Under the pieces are notes generated by a model that was not told the DNA's origin, did no database searches, and was given only the letters and a program-made list of their open reading frames with translations. From assembly GCF_001730235.1 (NCBI RefSeq), contig NZ_MIJF01000100.1, forward strand, positions 1-60,426: a stretch of DNA of 60,426 nt, read 5' to 3'. This DNA comes from Vulcanibacillus modesticaldus. GTDB taxonomy: Bacteria; Bacillota; Bacilli; Tepidibacillales; Tepidibacillaceae. Shown here piece after piece: positions 8,569 to 17,422 of the stretch (position 1 is its first letter; each line of letters starts with the position of its first letter). A program made the position numbers and the translations under genes.

Positions 8569-9735
8569 ATGAATAGATTTATACGGACGACAATTTTTCT
8601 AGTAGTGATTTTATTAATTATTAGTTCACACTTTGTCCAAGCAAATCCGACTGACGAATTAGTCAAAGAACAACTTAATAATCTTGATACCCAGAAAATA
8701 GAGCAATATTGGAATGATTTAATGAATAAATATGGTGGCTTCTTTCCAGAAAACCAAAGAAATCTTTTTGAACTTATTCTACCTAGTCGTAGTTTTGATA
8801 TTCAAACTTTTTTTTCTGGTATTTTAAAATACTTTTTTTATGAGATACTTTATAACACTAAATTGATTGGAACGATAATTTTATTAACCGTTTTTAGTAC
8901 GATTCTTCAACATATTCAAAGTACTTTTGAAGAAAATGCCGTAAGCAAAGTAGCTTTTTATATTTCTTACATGGTGTTGATCATAATTGCAATTAATAGC
9001 TTTAGTGTAGCAATCAGCTCAGCAAGAGATGCTATCCAACAAATGATTAATTTTATGATTGCTTTAATTCCGATCGTCCTTATGCTTTTATCTTCTATGG
9101 GTAATTTTATATCTGCAGCTATGTTCCATCCTTTAATAATTTTTTTGATTAATGTTATTGGAACTGCAATCTATACAATCATCTTTCCATTAATATTTTT
9201 TTCAAGTGTACTATATATTGTTAGTTCAATTTCTGAAAAATATCAAGTAACCCAAATGGCTAAGCTCATTAGAAATATTAGTGTTGGTTTACTAGGAATA
9301 TTTCTTACGATATTTTTAGGTGTTATCTCTGTTCAAGGAGTGACAGCATCAGTGGCAGACGGGGTGACCCTGCGAACTGCAAAATATATAACTGGAAACT
9401 TTATACCAGTCGTCGGAAAAATGTTTTCTGATGCTGCTGATACGGTGATTGGGGTGTCTCTATTAGTTAAAAATGCTATTGGAATTGCAGGGATATTCAT
9501 TTTATTATTAATCGTTATTTTTCCGGCAATTAAGATCTTGACATTAGCTTTAATTTACAATTTTTCTGCTGCAATTTTACAACCATTAGGTGACAATCCA
9601 ATTATTGAAACTTTAAATACGATAGGAAAAAATTTGATTTTTATATTTGCTGCATTAGCAACGGTAAGTCTGATGTTCTTCTTAGCACTTTCAATCATAA
9701 TCACTGCAAGTAATATTTCTGTTATGATTCGATAG
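8569..9735 (+). CDS. spoIIIAE: Stage III sporulation protein SpoIIIAE
   Basis: This 388-aa polytopic protein starts with a cleavable-looking signal sequence (residues 1-25, ending HFVQA). A hydrophilic outer domain and six to eight helices follow, with SSISEKYQVTQMAKLIRNISVGLLG and the VQGVTASVADGVTLRTAKY block typical of SpoIIIAE. The ATG at 8569 is preferred over 8560, because AAAGGATGGTG serves as its ribosome-binding site and abuts the first ATG. Confidence 0.96.
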   Translation: MNRFIRTTIFLVVILLIISSHFVQANPTDELVKEQLNNLDTQKIEQYWNDLMNKYGGFFPENQRNLFELILPSRSFDIQTFFSGILKYFFYEILYNTKLIGTIILLTVFSTILQHIQSTFEENAVSKVAFYISYMVLIIIAINSFSVAISSARDAIQQMINFMIALIPIVLMLLSSMGNFISAAMFHPLIIFLINVIGTAIYTIIFPLIFFSSVLYIVSSISEKYQVTQMAKLIRNISVGLLGIFLTIFLGVISVQGVTASVADGVTLRTAKYITGNFIPVVGKMFSDAADTVIGVSLLVKNAIGIAGIFILLLIVIFPAIKILTLALIYNFSAAILQPLGDNPIIETLNTIGKNLIFIFAALATVSLMFFLALSIIITASNISVMIR

Positions 9736-9746
9736 GATGTGAGTAA

Positions 9747-10409
9747 ATGATTGAATGGTTGAATAATTGGATTAAAGATATCATAATACTCGTTTTGCTA
9801 GCATCGTTTGTTGATATTTTATTACCTAATTCGAAAATCCAAAAATATGCACGAATGGTGATGGGGTTATTAATCATATTAGCAATACTTTCTCCAATCA
9901 TGAGTATTTTTTCAGACAATGTTCTATTATCTAAATTGACGCAGCAGTTAAATAGTCAATCATATTCTGGAAAAAAGGTTAATACGATAGAACAACTTAG
10001 GAGTATCCAGGACAAAGGTAAAGGTTTATATGAAAAGAAGATGCTAGATCAAGTTGAACAGACAATGGAAAAAGATCTGAAAACTATTTTAGAAAATAAA
10101 TTGGGGATAAAAGTACAAGATCTTAAATTAGATGCCATAGTAAAAGATGATAAGTGGAAAATTCAGAGAATTGATCTCTATTTATCAGATAGTAAAAAAG
10201 AGCTTGTCGATAATGAAGACGAAACCATAAAAGAAGTTGAAAGTGTTAAGATTGTTAACATTAAATTAGGTCAAGGAGAATCTTCTTATAATCAAAAAAC
10301 AACTAGTGAAGCAGAACAAAAGATAATTGAAGAGGTGAACAACCTAATCCAACAGGAGTGGGGAATACCTAAGGAATATATTTATATTCATTTAGAATCG
10401 GATACATAG
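9747..10409 (+). CDS. spoIIIAF: Stage III sporulation protein SpoIIIAF
   Basis: This 220-aa protein has two N-terminal helices (about 10-28 and 35-57) and a soluble C-terminal domain exposed to the intermembrane space. In this family that domain has a ring-building-motif-like fold. The signature DILLPNSKIQKYARMVMGLLIIL is present. The spacing to spoIIIAE is 11 nt. Confidence 0.95.
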   Translation: MIEWLNNWIKDIIILVLLASFVDILLPNSKIQKYARMVMGLLIILAILSPIMSIFSDNVLLSKLTQQLNSQSYSGKKVNTIEQLRSIQDKGKGLYEKKMLDQVEQTMEKDLKTILENKLGIKVQDLKLDAIVKDDKWKIQRIDLYLSDSKKELVDNEDETIKEVESVKIVNIKLGQGESSYNQKTTSEAEQKIIEEVNNLIQQEWGIPKEYIYIHLESDT

Positions 10410-10430
10410 TTAGGGGGAGGAACTAGACTA

Positions 10431-11066
10431 ATGGATAAGGATAAAAATTCTGATAACTGGTTTACCTGGTTGATAGGGGGTGAAAATGATAATAAAAGAA
10501 TGAAAATTTATAGGTTACTACTATTTATTTTGATTGGTATAGCAATCATGATTTTCTCTTCTTTTATAGGAATAACGGAACAAGTTGCTCCATATGAATC
10601 TAACTTAGATAATCAGGTAAAAGAAACATCAGGATTGATCGATAGAGATTCTAAACCTAAAACTATGCAAGAATATGAAAAATTGTTTGAGAATCAATTA
10701 ACTGAAATTCTGACAGACATGATAGGAGTGAAAGAGGTTACAGTAAAAGTAAATTTAGATTCAACTGAAGAAATTATTTATGAGAAGGATATTGATTACT
10801 CAGAACAGATAACTAAAGAGAAGGATAGCCAAGGAGGTATTCGGGAAATATCTGATATTAATCGTGGAGAGCAGGTAGTATTATATCGTACAGATGATGG
10901 AGAACAGCCACTGGTGATAAAAACAGTAAAGCCAAAGGTAAGGGGGGTAGTGATAGTTGCAAAAGGGGCGGAAAATATAAAAATTAAAGCTATGATAACC
11001 GAGGCAGTTCAAAGGTTATTAGATGTTCCCCCATATAAAATTGCAATTTTGCCAAGAAAGAGTTAA
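10431..11066 (+). CDS. spoIIIAG: Stage III sporulation ring protein SpoIIIAG
   Basis: This 211-aa protein has one helix (about 28-46) followed by an outer domain. SpoIIIAG forms a large ring between the two membranes of the engulfed forespore. The C-terminal VRGVVIVAKGAENIKIKAMITEAVQRLLDVPPYKIAILP block is the conserved ring-building motif. A strong GGGGGAGG precedes the ATG. Confidence 0.96.
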   Translation: MDKDKNSDNWFTWLIGGENDNKRMKIYRLLLFILIGIAIMIFSSFIGITEQVAPYESNLDNQVKETSGLIDRDSKPKTMQEYEKLFENQLTEILTDMIGVKEVTVKVNLDSTEEIIYEKDIDYSEQITKEKDSQGGIREISDINRGEQVVLYRTDDGEQPLVIKTVKPKVRGVVIVAKGAENIKIKAMITEAVQRLLDVPPYKIAILPRKS

Positions 11067-11115
11067 CTGTATGTAATCAATGATTTAATACGGAATTAAG
11101 TGAGGAGGAGAGTAA

Positions 11116-11688
11116 ATGAAAAAGGCGGTCGAAAACTCTAAGCAGACAGTGTGGGTATTAACAATGTTAACTGTAATGGTTGTATTATCAGCGTATTACT
11201 TAGTTAGTGAACCACTGATCCCAACAGAAGTAGTTGATAATAATTTAGAAAATACTGATCCAGCTATTACAGAAATGATAATAGATGAAAGCACTGGTGA
11301 TTTAGGGGTAGTTGATGATGTTGAGGCTATTGAAATAGATAGTAGTGATTTATTAATTGGACTAAAAATGGAAAGGGACAGAAGTAGAAGCAAACAGTTC
11401 GATAACCTCTATGCTTTGTTAAATAATAGTCTATCGGAAGAAGCGATTACTGGAATCCAAGATAAAATCGAGTATTTACAGACGGTTGAGGAATCTGAAT
11501 TTGTATTAGAAAAATTAATTATGGCTGATGGCTATAAAGACGTCGTGGTCTTTAGCAATGATACATCAGTAGACGTAATAATTCAAACTGATTCTCTATC
11601 AAAGACTGAAGCAGTTAAAATTATTAAAATGGTAAGTGATCGTCTGAAAGTACCTGCAGTCAATGTTCACATTAAAACTGTAAAATAG
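11116..11688 (+). CDS. spoIIIAH: Stage III sporulation protein SpoIIIAH
   Basis: This 190-aa protein has one N-terminal helix (about 12-30) and a C-terminal YscJ/FliF-like domain that in B. subtilis binds SpoIIQ across the septum. The end (TEAVKIIKMVSDRLKVPAVNVHIKTVK) matches the family. It is the last gene of the operon and is followed by a terminator. Confidence 0.95.
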   Translation: MKKAVENSKQTVWVLTMLTVMVVLSAYYLVSEPLIPTEVVDNNLENTDPAITEMIIDESTGDLGVVDDVEAIEIDSSDLLIGLKMERDRSRSKQFDNLYALLNNSLSEEAITGIQDKIEYLQTVEESEFVLEKLIMADGYKDVVVFSNDTSVDVIIQTDSLSKTEAVKIIKMVSDRLKVPAVNVHIKTVK

Positions 11689-11716
11689 GTTAATAAGAGA
11701 TTATTGATTATTTACA

Positions 11717-11752
11717 AGACCCGTTTGATTAGAAATCGGGTTTTATTTTTTG
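11717..11752 (+). terminator. Terminator of the spoIIIA operon
   Basis: ACCCG (11719-11723) pairs with CGGGT (11737-11741). The stem is extended by TTT/AAA with a bulge and followed by a T-rich run. Confidence 0.75.
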
Positions 11753-12094
11753 CTTTTAAATAAAATTTTTTCACCATTTTGAAAAAAAACGTTTTTATTT
11801 TTGTTGATATATCAAAAGTTATATTTTATAACGTGCTCACCTTGTCCGTTTACTCCCAAAAGCCGCACTTATACAAAATACAACTTATGCAAAATACTTT
11901 TTTGAAAAGACTAGTTAGCATTTTTGTTAATTTATGATAAATTATGGAATTATCAAGAGTCTGACAACTTTAAATTTTATTCAATATAATGTATAATCAT
12001 TATTGATTTTACATTGTAGTTGGCTATCTATGTAGAGAAGTAAGGGAAATAATAGATTAAGATGTAATTCTTTATAGAATGGAGGAAGGATAAG
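11753..12094 (+). promoter_or_regulatory. accB upstream region with sigma-A promoter and 16-bp tandem repeat
   Basis: This gene-free stretch precedes accB. CTGACA (11961-11966), an 18-bp spacer and TATAAT (11985-11990, with a second TATAAT at 11992-11997) form a good vegetative promoter. Further upstream, ACTTATACAAAATAC (11867-11881) is repeated as ACTTATGCAAAATAC (11883-11897) with a 16-bp period, a possible binding site for a regulator. I saw no clear FapR operator. Confidence 0.55.
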
Positions 12095-12598
12095 GTGTTT
12101 AAGATTCATGAGTTAAGAGAAATCATTAGATTGATTGACAAATCAAACATACATACGTTTGAGCTAGAACATGAAGGTTCAAAGATAACACTAAAAAAAC
12201 AATCTCCCGAGAAGATATTGACTACAGTATCTCCGCAACCAGTTCAACCAACTTTCTCACAGGAGCATGCTACAGCTATCGCACAAACAGAAGCTGACAT
12301 ACAGCAACAACATGAACAAAATTCAAAACCTAATAAATCTGAAGTAGAAAATAAAAATTTTCATCAAATAAAATCTCCAATGGTTGGTACATTTTACAAG
12401 GCTCCTTCGCCAGATTCAGACCCATTTGTAAGGGTTGGGGATAAAATTAATGAAAATACGGTTGTTTGTATCGTTGAAGCCATGAAGTTATTTAATGAAA
12501 TTGAAGCAGAAGTTAAAGGGGAAATCATGGAAGTTCTTGTAGAAGATGGACAATTAGTGGAATATGGTCAGCCGTTATTTTTGGTGAAGGTTGATTAG
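12095..12598 (+). CDS. accB: Biotin carboxyl carrier protein of acetyl-CoA carboxylase
   Basis: This protein carries the biotin that moves carboxyl groups from AccC to the AccA/AccD transferase in fatty acid synthesis. It is 167 aa with an N-terminal helical region, a Gln/Pro-rich linker (about 45-90) and a C-terminal biotinyl domain with VEAMKLFNE (biotinylated Lys near residue 131) and the typical SPMVGTFY strand. It starts at GTG with GGAGGAAGGA upstream. accC follows 13 nt later. Confidence 0.98.
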   Translation: MFKIHELREIIRLIDKSNIHTFELEHEGSKITLKKQSPEKILTTVSPQPVQPTFSQEHATAIAQTEADIQQQHEQNSKPNKSEVENKNFHQIKSPMVGTFYKAPSPDSDPFVRVGDKINENTVVCIVEAMKLFNEIEAEVKGEIMEVLVEDGQLVEYGQPLFLVKVD

Positions 12599-12611
12599 GA
12601 AGGGGATTAAC

Positions 12612-13964
12612 ATGTTCCATAAAGTATTGATTGCAAATCGTGGCGAGATTGCTGTTCGTATTATTCGAGCATGTAAAGAACTTGGGATATATACCGTAGC
12701 TGTATATTCCGAGGCTGATCATGACTCTTTACACGTAAAATTAGCTGATGAAGCATATTGTATAGGCCCAAAAGAATCTAAAGAATCATATTTGAATTTT
12801 GCTAACATTATCAGTGTTGCTAAGTTGACTGAGGCTGATGCTATCCACCCTGGTTATGGTTTTTTAGCTGAAAATCCCGATTTTGCTGAGGTCTGTGAGT
12901 CCTTTCAGATTGAGTTTATAGGACCAAGTCCTGAGGCGATTCAAAAAATGGGTGAGAAGGCAGTTGCTAAAGAAACTATGAAGAATGCTGGGGTTCCTGT
13001 TGTTCCTGGATCTGATGGAATAATTGAAGATGAAGAAGAAGCAATACAACTAGCTGAGGAAATAGGTTTTCCGGTTATAATTAAAGCTACAGCTGGTGGT
13101 GGCGGCAAAGGAATGCGGGTTGCATATAACAAAGAGGAGTTAATCAAGTCCTTAAAGATGGCGAGACAAGAGGCAGAGACAGCCTTTGGTAACCCTGGTG
13201 TTTACCTTGAAAAATACTTGGAAGAACCAAGACATATTGAAATTCAAATCTTAGCCGATAAGTACGGGAATGTTGTCCATTTAGGTGAAAGGGATTGTTC
13301 TATCCAAAGAAGGCACCAAAAATTAATTGAAGAAGCACCATCTCCAGCCCTAACAGAAGATTTACGGGCGAAAATGGGAGATGCTGCTGTTAAAGCCGCA
13401 AAAGCTGTAAATTATCGTGGGGCTGGAACGGTTGAATTTTTGCTTGAAAAAGATAAATTTTATTTTATGGAGATGAATACTCGAATTCAAGTTGAACATC
13501 CCGTTACAGAACAAATTACTGGAATAGATCTGATTAGGGAACAGATTAAGATAGCTGCTGGAGAACCCTTATCCTTTACTCAAGAAGATATAGAAATCAA
13601 CGGTTGGTCGATAGAGTGTAGGATTAATGCCGAGAATCCAGCAAAGAATTTTATGCCTTCTCCGGGTAAGATAGATTTTTACTTACCTCCGGGTGGCAAT
13701 GGAGTTAGGATAGATAGTTCTGTATATCCAGGGTATTCTATCACACCATATTATGACTCAATGATAGCAAAGTTGATAGTATGGGGGAAAAACAGGGAAG
13801 AAGCTATTGAACGGATGAAACGGGCTTTAGAAGAGTTTGCAATTGAAGGGATATATACTACAATTCCCTTTCATTTAAAATTATTAAGTCATGAATTATA
13901 TAAAAAGGGTGAGTTTGATACAAAATTTTTAGAAAAGTATCCAATTTATAAGGAATTAGGCTAA
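12612..13964 (+). CDS. accC: Biotin carboxylase of acetyl-CoA carboxylase
   Basis: This ATP-grasp enzyme carboxylates biotin on AccB. The 450-aa protein shows [23 protein letters not shown], the glycine-rich ATP loop [11 protein letters not shown] (about 163-173), the catalytic [14 protein letters not shown] and RINAENP. The ATG at 12612 has AGGAAGGGG upstream; the earlier in-frame TTG at 12591 overlaps the accB end and is unlikely. In this window it may also serve the MmdA-type carboxyltransferase at 46195 (inference). Confidence 0.98.
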   Translation: MFHKVLIANRGEIAVRIIRACKELGIYTVAVYSEADHDSLHVKLADEAYCIGPKESKESYLNFANIISVAKLTEADAIHPGYGFLAENPDFAEVCESFQIEFIGPSPEAIQKMGEKAVAKETMKNAGVPVVPGSDGIIEDEEEAIQLAEEIGFPVIIKATAGGGGKGMRVAYNKEELIKSLKMARQEAETAFGNPGVYLEKYLEEPRHIEIQILADKYGNVVHLGERDCSIQRRHQKLIEEAPSPALTEDLRAKMGDAAVKAAKAVNYRGAGTVEFLLEKDKFYFMEMNTRIQVEHPVTEQITGIDLIREQIKIAAGEPLSFTQEDIEINGWSIECRINAENPAKNFMPSPGKIDFYLPPGGNGVRIDSSVYPGYSITPYYDSMIAKLIVWGKNREEAIERMKRALEEFAIEGIYTTIPFHLKLLSHELYKKGEFDTKFLEKYPIYKELG

Positions 13965-14023
13965 AAAATCGATCCTCTTTTATTCAAATCATCACCTTAT
14001 TTTTGTAAGGCAATAGTTAAAAA

Positions 14024-14154
14024 ATGCAAAGCAAAATAATTTAACAGAGGTGAGAACCGTCGGCTTAATAGAAGCTTTGCATCCTATCAAAATAATGAGT
14101 ATCTATACAAACTGTAAGCTTTTTTGATAGGTTTTACTATACCTAAGTCGGCGG
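14024..14154 (+). ncRNA. Candidate structured leader RNA (pseudoknot) upstream of amaP
   Basis: Three helices are visible. P1 is ATGCAAAGC (14024-14032) with GCTTTGCAT (14074-14082), 9 bp perfect. P2 is CCTATCAAAA (14083-14092) with TTTTGATAGG (14122-14131), 10 bp perfect and followed by TTTT. P3 is CCGTCGGCTTA (14057-14067, inside the P1 loop) with TAAGTCGGCGG (14144-14154), 11 bp including two G-U pairs. P3 crosses P1, so the fold would be a pseudoknot with P1 and P2 able to stack. P3's 3' strand lies 8 nt before the amaP start. I recognise no known riboswitch family. Function is unknown; translational or transcriptional control is inferred. Confidence 0.5.
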
Positions 14155-14162
14155 CCTAGGAT

Positions 14163-14717
14163 ATGAGGATATTAGAGCGTGTGTTTTTATTATTATATAG
14201 TCTTCTTTTTATGCTATTAGCGTTATTTACATTACTATTTATCTTTAGATTAATTAAATATGATTTAATACTAGGTGTTATTGATCTTTTATACTATCAG
14301 AGTAATGGGAAACTAATTGCAATGATCGTCAGCATACTAATTATCCTGTTCAGTATATACTTGATTTCCAGAGGATTACGTACTAAACGAGCAATTTCCT
14401 TTTCCAGTAAAAGAACTGAAATTGGAGATATTAAGATTTCATTAGATACTTTAGAAACCTTAACATCAAAGGTATCTTCTAAAGTTAAGGGCGTTAAAGA
14501 ACAAAAACCTAAAGTTAAAATAGAAGATGATGGTTCTGTTTCTATTATCGTTAAAATACTAGTTGATGGTGAGACTCCGATTCCACAAATCACTAATGAA
14601 CTTCAACTTAATGTTAAACATAATCTTGAACAAGTTACAGGTATTTCAGTAAATCAAGTTCATGTACTTGTAGCTAATATTAGTCAATCTAGTATTAGAA
14701 AAGCTCGAGTAGAATAG
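14163..14717 (+). CDS. amaP: Asp23-family membrane anchor AmaP
   Basis: This 184-aa protein has two N-terminal helices (about 5-29 and 52-73) and a C-terminal Asp23/Gls24-like domain (SVSIIVKILVDGETPIPQITNELQ and NQVHVLVANI). AmaP anchors Asp23 at the membrane in Gram-positive bacteria. No separate asp23/yqhY gene lies between accC and amaP, where Bacillales usually have one. The ribosome-binding site is weak (CTAGGAT), consistent with control by the upstream RNA structure. Confidence 0.85.
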   Translation: MRILERVFLLLYSLLFMLLALFTLLFIFRLIKYDLILGVIDLLYYQSNGKLIAMIVSILIILFSIYLISRGLRTKRAISFSSKRTEIGDIKISLDTLETLTSKVSSKVKGVKEQKPKVKIEDDGSVSIIVKILVDGETPIPQITNELQLNVKHNLEQVTGISVNQVHVLVANISQSSIRKARVE

Positions 14718-14730
14718 GGGTGTTCAGAAG

Positions 14731-14946
14731 ATGTTTATGAAGTTGTGGGAAGAACATCCGGGTACAATGGTCGGGATTGGTGTCGGTGCATTTGTGGGAC
14801 TAATCTTTTTATTAGTAGGATTTTGGAAAACAATCATTTTTAGTGGTTTTATTGCTTTAGGTTTTTATTTTGGGAAAAAATATGATAATAATGAGGATTT
14901 AAGAGATGTTTTAGAAGAAATTCTTCCCGACAAATTTTTTAAATGA
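14731..14946 (+). CDS. DUF2273 small membrane protein
   Basis: This 71-aa protein begins MFMKLWEEHPGTMVGIGVGAFVGL, contains two helices (about 14-32 and 34-49) and ends in an acidic tail. DUF2273 proteins accompany amaP/asp23 genes in many Firmicutes. Function is unknown. It follows amaP by 13 nt. Confidence 0.85.
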   Translation: MFMKLWEEHPGTMVGIGVGAFVGLIFLLVGFWKTIIFSGFIALGFYFGKKYDNNEDLRDVLEEILPDKFFK

Positions 14947-14947
14947 T

Positions 14948-14972
14948 GGCCACCTTGTATGGTGGTTTTTGC
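14948..14972 (+). terminator. Hairpin terminator after the DUF2273 gene
   Basis: CCACC (14950-14954) pairs with GGTGG (14961-14965) and is followed by TTTTTGC. The stem is short, so it may be leaky into nusB. Confidence 0.6.
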
Positions 14973-15036
14973 TTTTTGGTATGATAATATAATATAGGAA
15001 TTTTATTTAATTTAATTAAAGGTAAGGAGAATGAAC

Positions 15037-15462
15037 GTGAAACGTAGAGAGGCAAGAGAAAGAGTTTTACAAATATTATTTCAAGTGGATGTAGCTAAAA
15101 ATGATGTTGATGAAGTGATTCATTCTTTAAAAAGAGAACAAATTATAGAGGAAAAGGATTTTTCTTTTATTGAAGATAGAGTTAGGGGTACATATCAAAA
15201 TTTAAAAGAGATTGATGAATTAATTTCTAAGTATTTAAAAGGATGGACTATACCAAGACTTCCCAATATAGATCGGGCAATCCTTAGGATGTCGGTATAT
15301 GAACTTTTATATGAGCCAGATATTTCAGTAAGTGTAACCCTAAATGAAGCAGTGGAGTTGGCAAAACTATACGGTACGGCGGAATCTGCGAAATTTATAA
15401 ATGGTGTATTAGGCTCAATTGTTAGAGAAAATTTTGAATCAAAAAATAAAGAATCTAAATAG
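15037..15462 (+). CDS. nusB: Transcription antitermination factor NusB
   Basis: NusB works with NusE/S10 on boxA RNA in rRNA antitermination. It is an all-helical protein of 141 aa with KRREARERVLQILFQVDV at the start and PDISVSVTLNEAVELAKLYGTAESAKFINGVLGSI at the end. An ATG at 15031 abuts AAGGAGA, while the GTG at 15037 has ideal spacing, so I use the GTG. Confidence 0.97.
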   Translation: MKRREARERVLQILFQVDVAKNDVDEVIHSLKREQIIEEKDFSFIEDRVRGTYQNLKEIDELISKYLKGWTIPRLPNIDRAILRMSVYELLYEPDISVSVTLNEAVELAKLYGTAESAKFINGVLGSIVRENFESKNKESK

Positions 15463-15495
15463 TGATTTATGTAATAGATTAGTTAGGTGTTAAAT

Positions 15496-16461
15496 ATGGA
15501 TAAAATCTTTTTAGGTATTGATACCAGTAACTACATGACATCAATCTGCTTTATCGATGAAAATCGTAAAGTAATATTCGAGAATAGACAACTTTTGCTT
15601 GTAAAAGATGGGGAAAAGGGTTTAAAACAGTCAGATGCATTATTCCAACATGTTAAAAACTTACCTCAACTTTTTAAAGAAGCAAAGGGCCTAACGGAAT
15701 ATAAGTTGAGTGCTATTGCGGTTAGCAAGGCACCTAGACCTGTAGAGGGGTCATACATGCCCGTTTTTATGGCTGGTCTAGCAGTTGCCGAAAGTATGGC
15801 TGCTACTTTTAAGCTCCCTTTAATTTATACCACTCACCAAGAAGGACATATTTCAGCGGGGCTTTATAGTTCTCAAAACATACTGCAAAATGATCGCTTT
15901 ATGGCAGTCCATTTATCCGGTGGAACGAGTGAAATTTTACTGATTGAGAATAATGGAACTAATTTTCAGATTGAAAAAATAGGTGGTACCCTTGATCTGC
16001 ATGCGGGACAATTAATTGACCGCATAGGTGTGGCTTTAGGACTTCCTTTTCCAGCAGGTCGTTTTTTAGAAGATATTGCTAGGAGAAGTTCCAGTGATTT
16101 TAATAGGATTCCATCAGCGATAAGGGGATTTTCGTTCCATTTTTCTGGCGCAGAAACGGAAGCAAAAAAAAGGATTCAGCTTGGTGAAGCAGCAGAAGAG
16201 ATTGCAAGAAGTATCGAGCATGTAATAGCAGTTTCAATAGAAAAAGTATTGCGAAAGGCGATGGAGTCAGGTCATCCAAAAGAGATTTTACTAGTAGGAG
16301 GCGTGGCCCAAAATCAATATATTAGGGATTATTTGATTAGACGGTTAGAACACCCTAGCATTGGGGGGACTTTACATTTTGCTGACAAGAATTATTCTGG
16401 GGATAACGCCTATGGAGTAGCTAATATCGCTTTAAATTATTATTTAACAAAAGGAAAGTGA
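15496..16461 (+). CDS. TsaD/Kae1-like protein (M22-type 'O-sialoglycoprotein endopeptidase' paralogue)
   Basis: This 321-aa protein has the ASKHA fold of TsaD: FLGIDTSNYMTS at the N-terminus, HLSGGTSEILL in the middle, and ILLVGGVAQNQYIRDYL near the end. It is a paralogue rather than TsaD itself, since the TsaD metal-site HxxxH signature is replaced by THQEGHISAG-type residues. Its position between nusB and folD occurs in several anaerobic Firmicutes. The precise function is unknown. The ATG at 15496 is chosen because TTAGGTG precedes it. Confidence 0.8.
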   Translation: MDKIFLGIDTSNYMTSICFIDENRKVIFENRQLLLVKDGEKGLKQSDALFQHVKNLPQLFKEAKGLTEYKLSAIAVSKAPRPVEGSYMPVFMAGLAVAESMAATFKLPLIYTTHQEGHISAGLYSSQNILQNDRFMAVHLSGGTSEILLIENNGTNFQIEKIGGTLDLHAGQLIDRIGVALGLPFPAGRFLEDIARRSSSDFNRIPSAIRGFSFHFSGAETEAKKRIQLGEAAEEIARSIEHVIAVSIEKVLRKAMESGHPKEILLVGGVAQNQYIRDYLIRRLEHPSIGGTLHFADKNYSGDNAYGVANIALNYYLTKGK

Positions 16462-16484
16462 ATTTTTAGAATATTGTTATATGA

Positions 16485-16536
16485 CTTTACAATTAAAAGG
16501 TTTAATATATACACTATTTATAAATAAATTGTAAAG
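16485..16536 (+). promoter_or_regulatory. Inverted repeat overlapping the folD ribosome-binding site
   Basis: CTTTACAATT (16485-16494) and AATTGTAAAG (16527-16536) are perfect 10-bp arms 32 nt apart. The right arm covers the start of the folD ribosome-binding site (AAAGGGGT), so an RNA hairpin could limit folD translation, or the dyad could be an operator. No folate-linked riboswitch (THF or ZTP) consensus was recognised. Confidence 0.4.
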
Positions 16537-16548
16537 GGGTAATGAGAA

Positions 16549-17406
16549 ATGTCTGCTCAAATAGTTAGTGGTAAAGAGGTTGCAAAATCAATCAAGGAAG
16601 AACTAAAAAAGGAGATTGAAGTCTTAAAAGAAAAAGGTATTGTTCCTGGATTATCAGTTATTCTCGTTGGAAATGATCCTGCATCACATTCATATGTCAA
16701 GGGTAAAGAGAAGGCCTCAAAGGAAGTTGGAATTAGGTCAGAAGTTATTTTGAAAGAAGAATCTATCACCCAAGAGGAATTATTAGCCGAAATAAAAAGA
16801 TTAAATGAAGATGATAATGTTCATGGAATCTTAGTGCAATTACCATTACCTAAACATATTGATGAAAATGCAGTTATAAATGCGATTGATCCATCAAAAG
16901 ATGTTGATGGTTTTCATCCAGTAACTGTTGGAAAAATGATGATTGGAGAAGAATCATATCTACCTTGTACTCCCCATGGAATCATCGAACTTATTAAAAG
17001 AACAGGCACGGAAATACGGGGTAAACATGCAGTGGTAGTCGGTAGAAGCAATATTGTTGGTAAACCAGTTGCTATGCTACTATTACGTGAAGATGCTACG
17101 GTTACAATTTGTCATTCAAAAACTAAAAACCTCCAAGAGATAACAAAACAAGCAGATATTCTTATTGCCGCGGTCGGAAGAGCTCAAATGATAACTAAGG
17201 AGTATGTAGCATCAGGTGCTGTTGTAATTGATGTTGGAGTAAATCGTCTTGAAAGTGGTAAGTTAGTGGGAGATTGTGATTTTGAAGGTGTTTCTGAAGT
17301 TGCTGGTTATATAACTCCTGTTCCAGGTGGAGTTGGTCCAATGACAATTACAATGTTAATGAAAAATACGGTTGAAGCTGCAAAAAGGATCAATGGATTA
17401 AAGTAA
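16549..17406 (+). CDS. folD: Methylene-THF dehydrogenase / methenyl-THF cyclohydrolase
   Basis: This bifunctional enzyme interconverts 5,10-methylene-, 5,10-methenyl- and 10-formyl-THF using NADP. The 285-aa protein has YVKGKEKASKEVGI with the catalytic Lys, ILVQLPLPKHID, the DVDGFHP loop, VVGRSNIVGKPVA for the cofactor, and ITPVPGGVGPMTI at the end. It is typical in length and followed by xseA. Confidence 0.98.
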   Translation: MSAQIVSGKEVAKSIKEELKKEIEVLKEKGIVPGLSVILVGNDPASHSYVKGKEKASKEVGIRSEVILKEESITQEELLAEIKRLNEDDNVHGILVQLPLPKHIDENAVINAIDPSKDVDGFHPVTVGKMMIGEESYLPCTPHGIIELIKRTGTEIRGKHAVVVGRSNIVGKPVAMLLLREDATVTICHSKTKNLQEITKQADILIAAVGRAQMITKEYVASGAVVIDVGVNRLESGKLVGDCDFEGVSEVAGYITPVPGGVGPMTITMLMKNTVEAAKRINGLK

Positions 17407-17422
17407 ATTGGAGGGTTTATTC

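Noticed and set aside
14024-14162. Known riboswitch or ribozyme in the amaP leader
   Set aside because: I compared it mentally with THF, ZTP, TPP, lysine, cobalamin, M-box, c-di-GMP-I/II, c-di-AMP, preQ1, T-box and HDV-like patterns; conserved cores were not seen. It is kept as an unnamed candidate.
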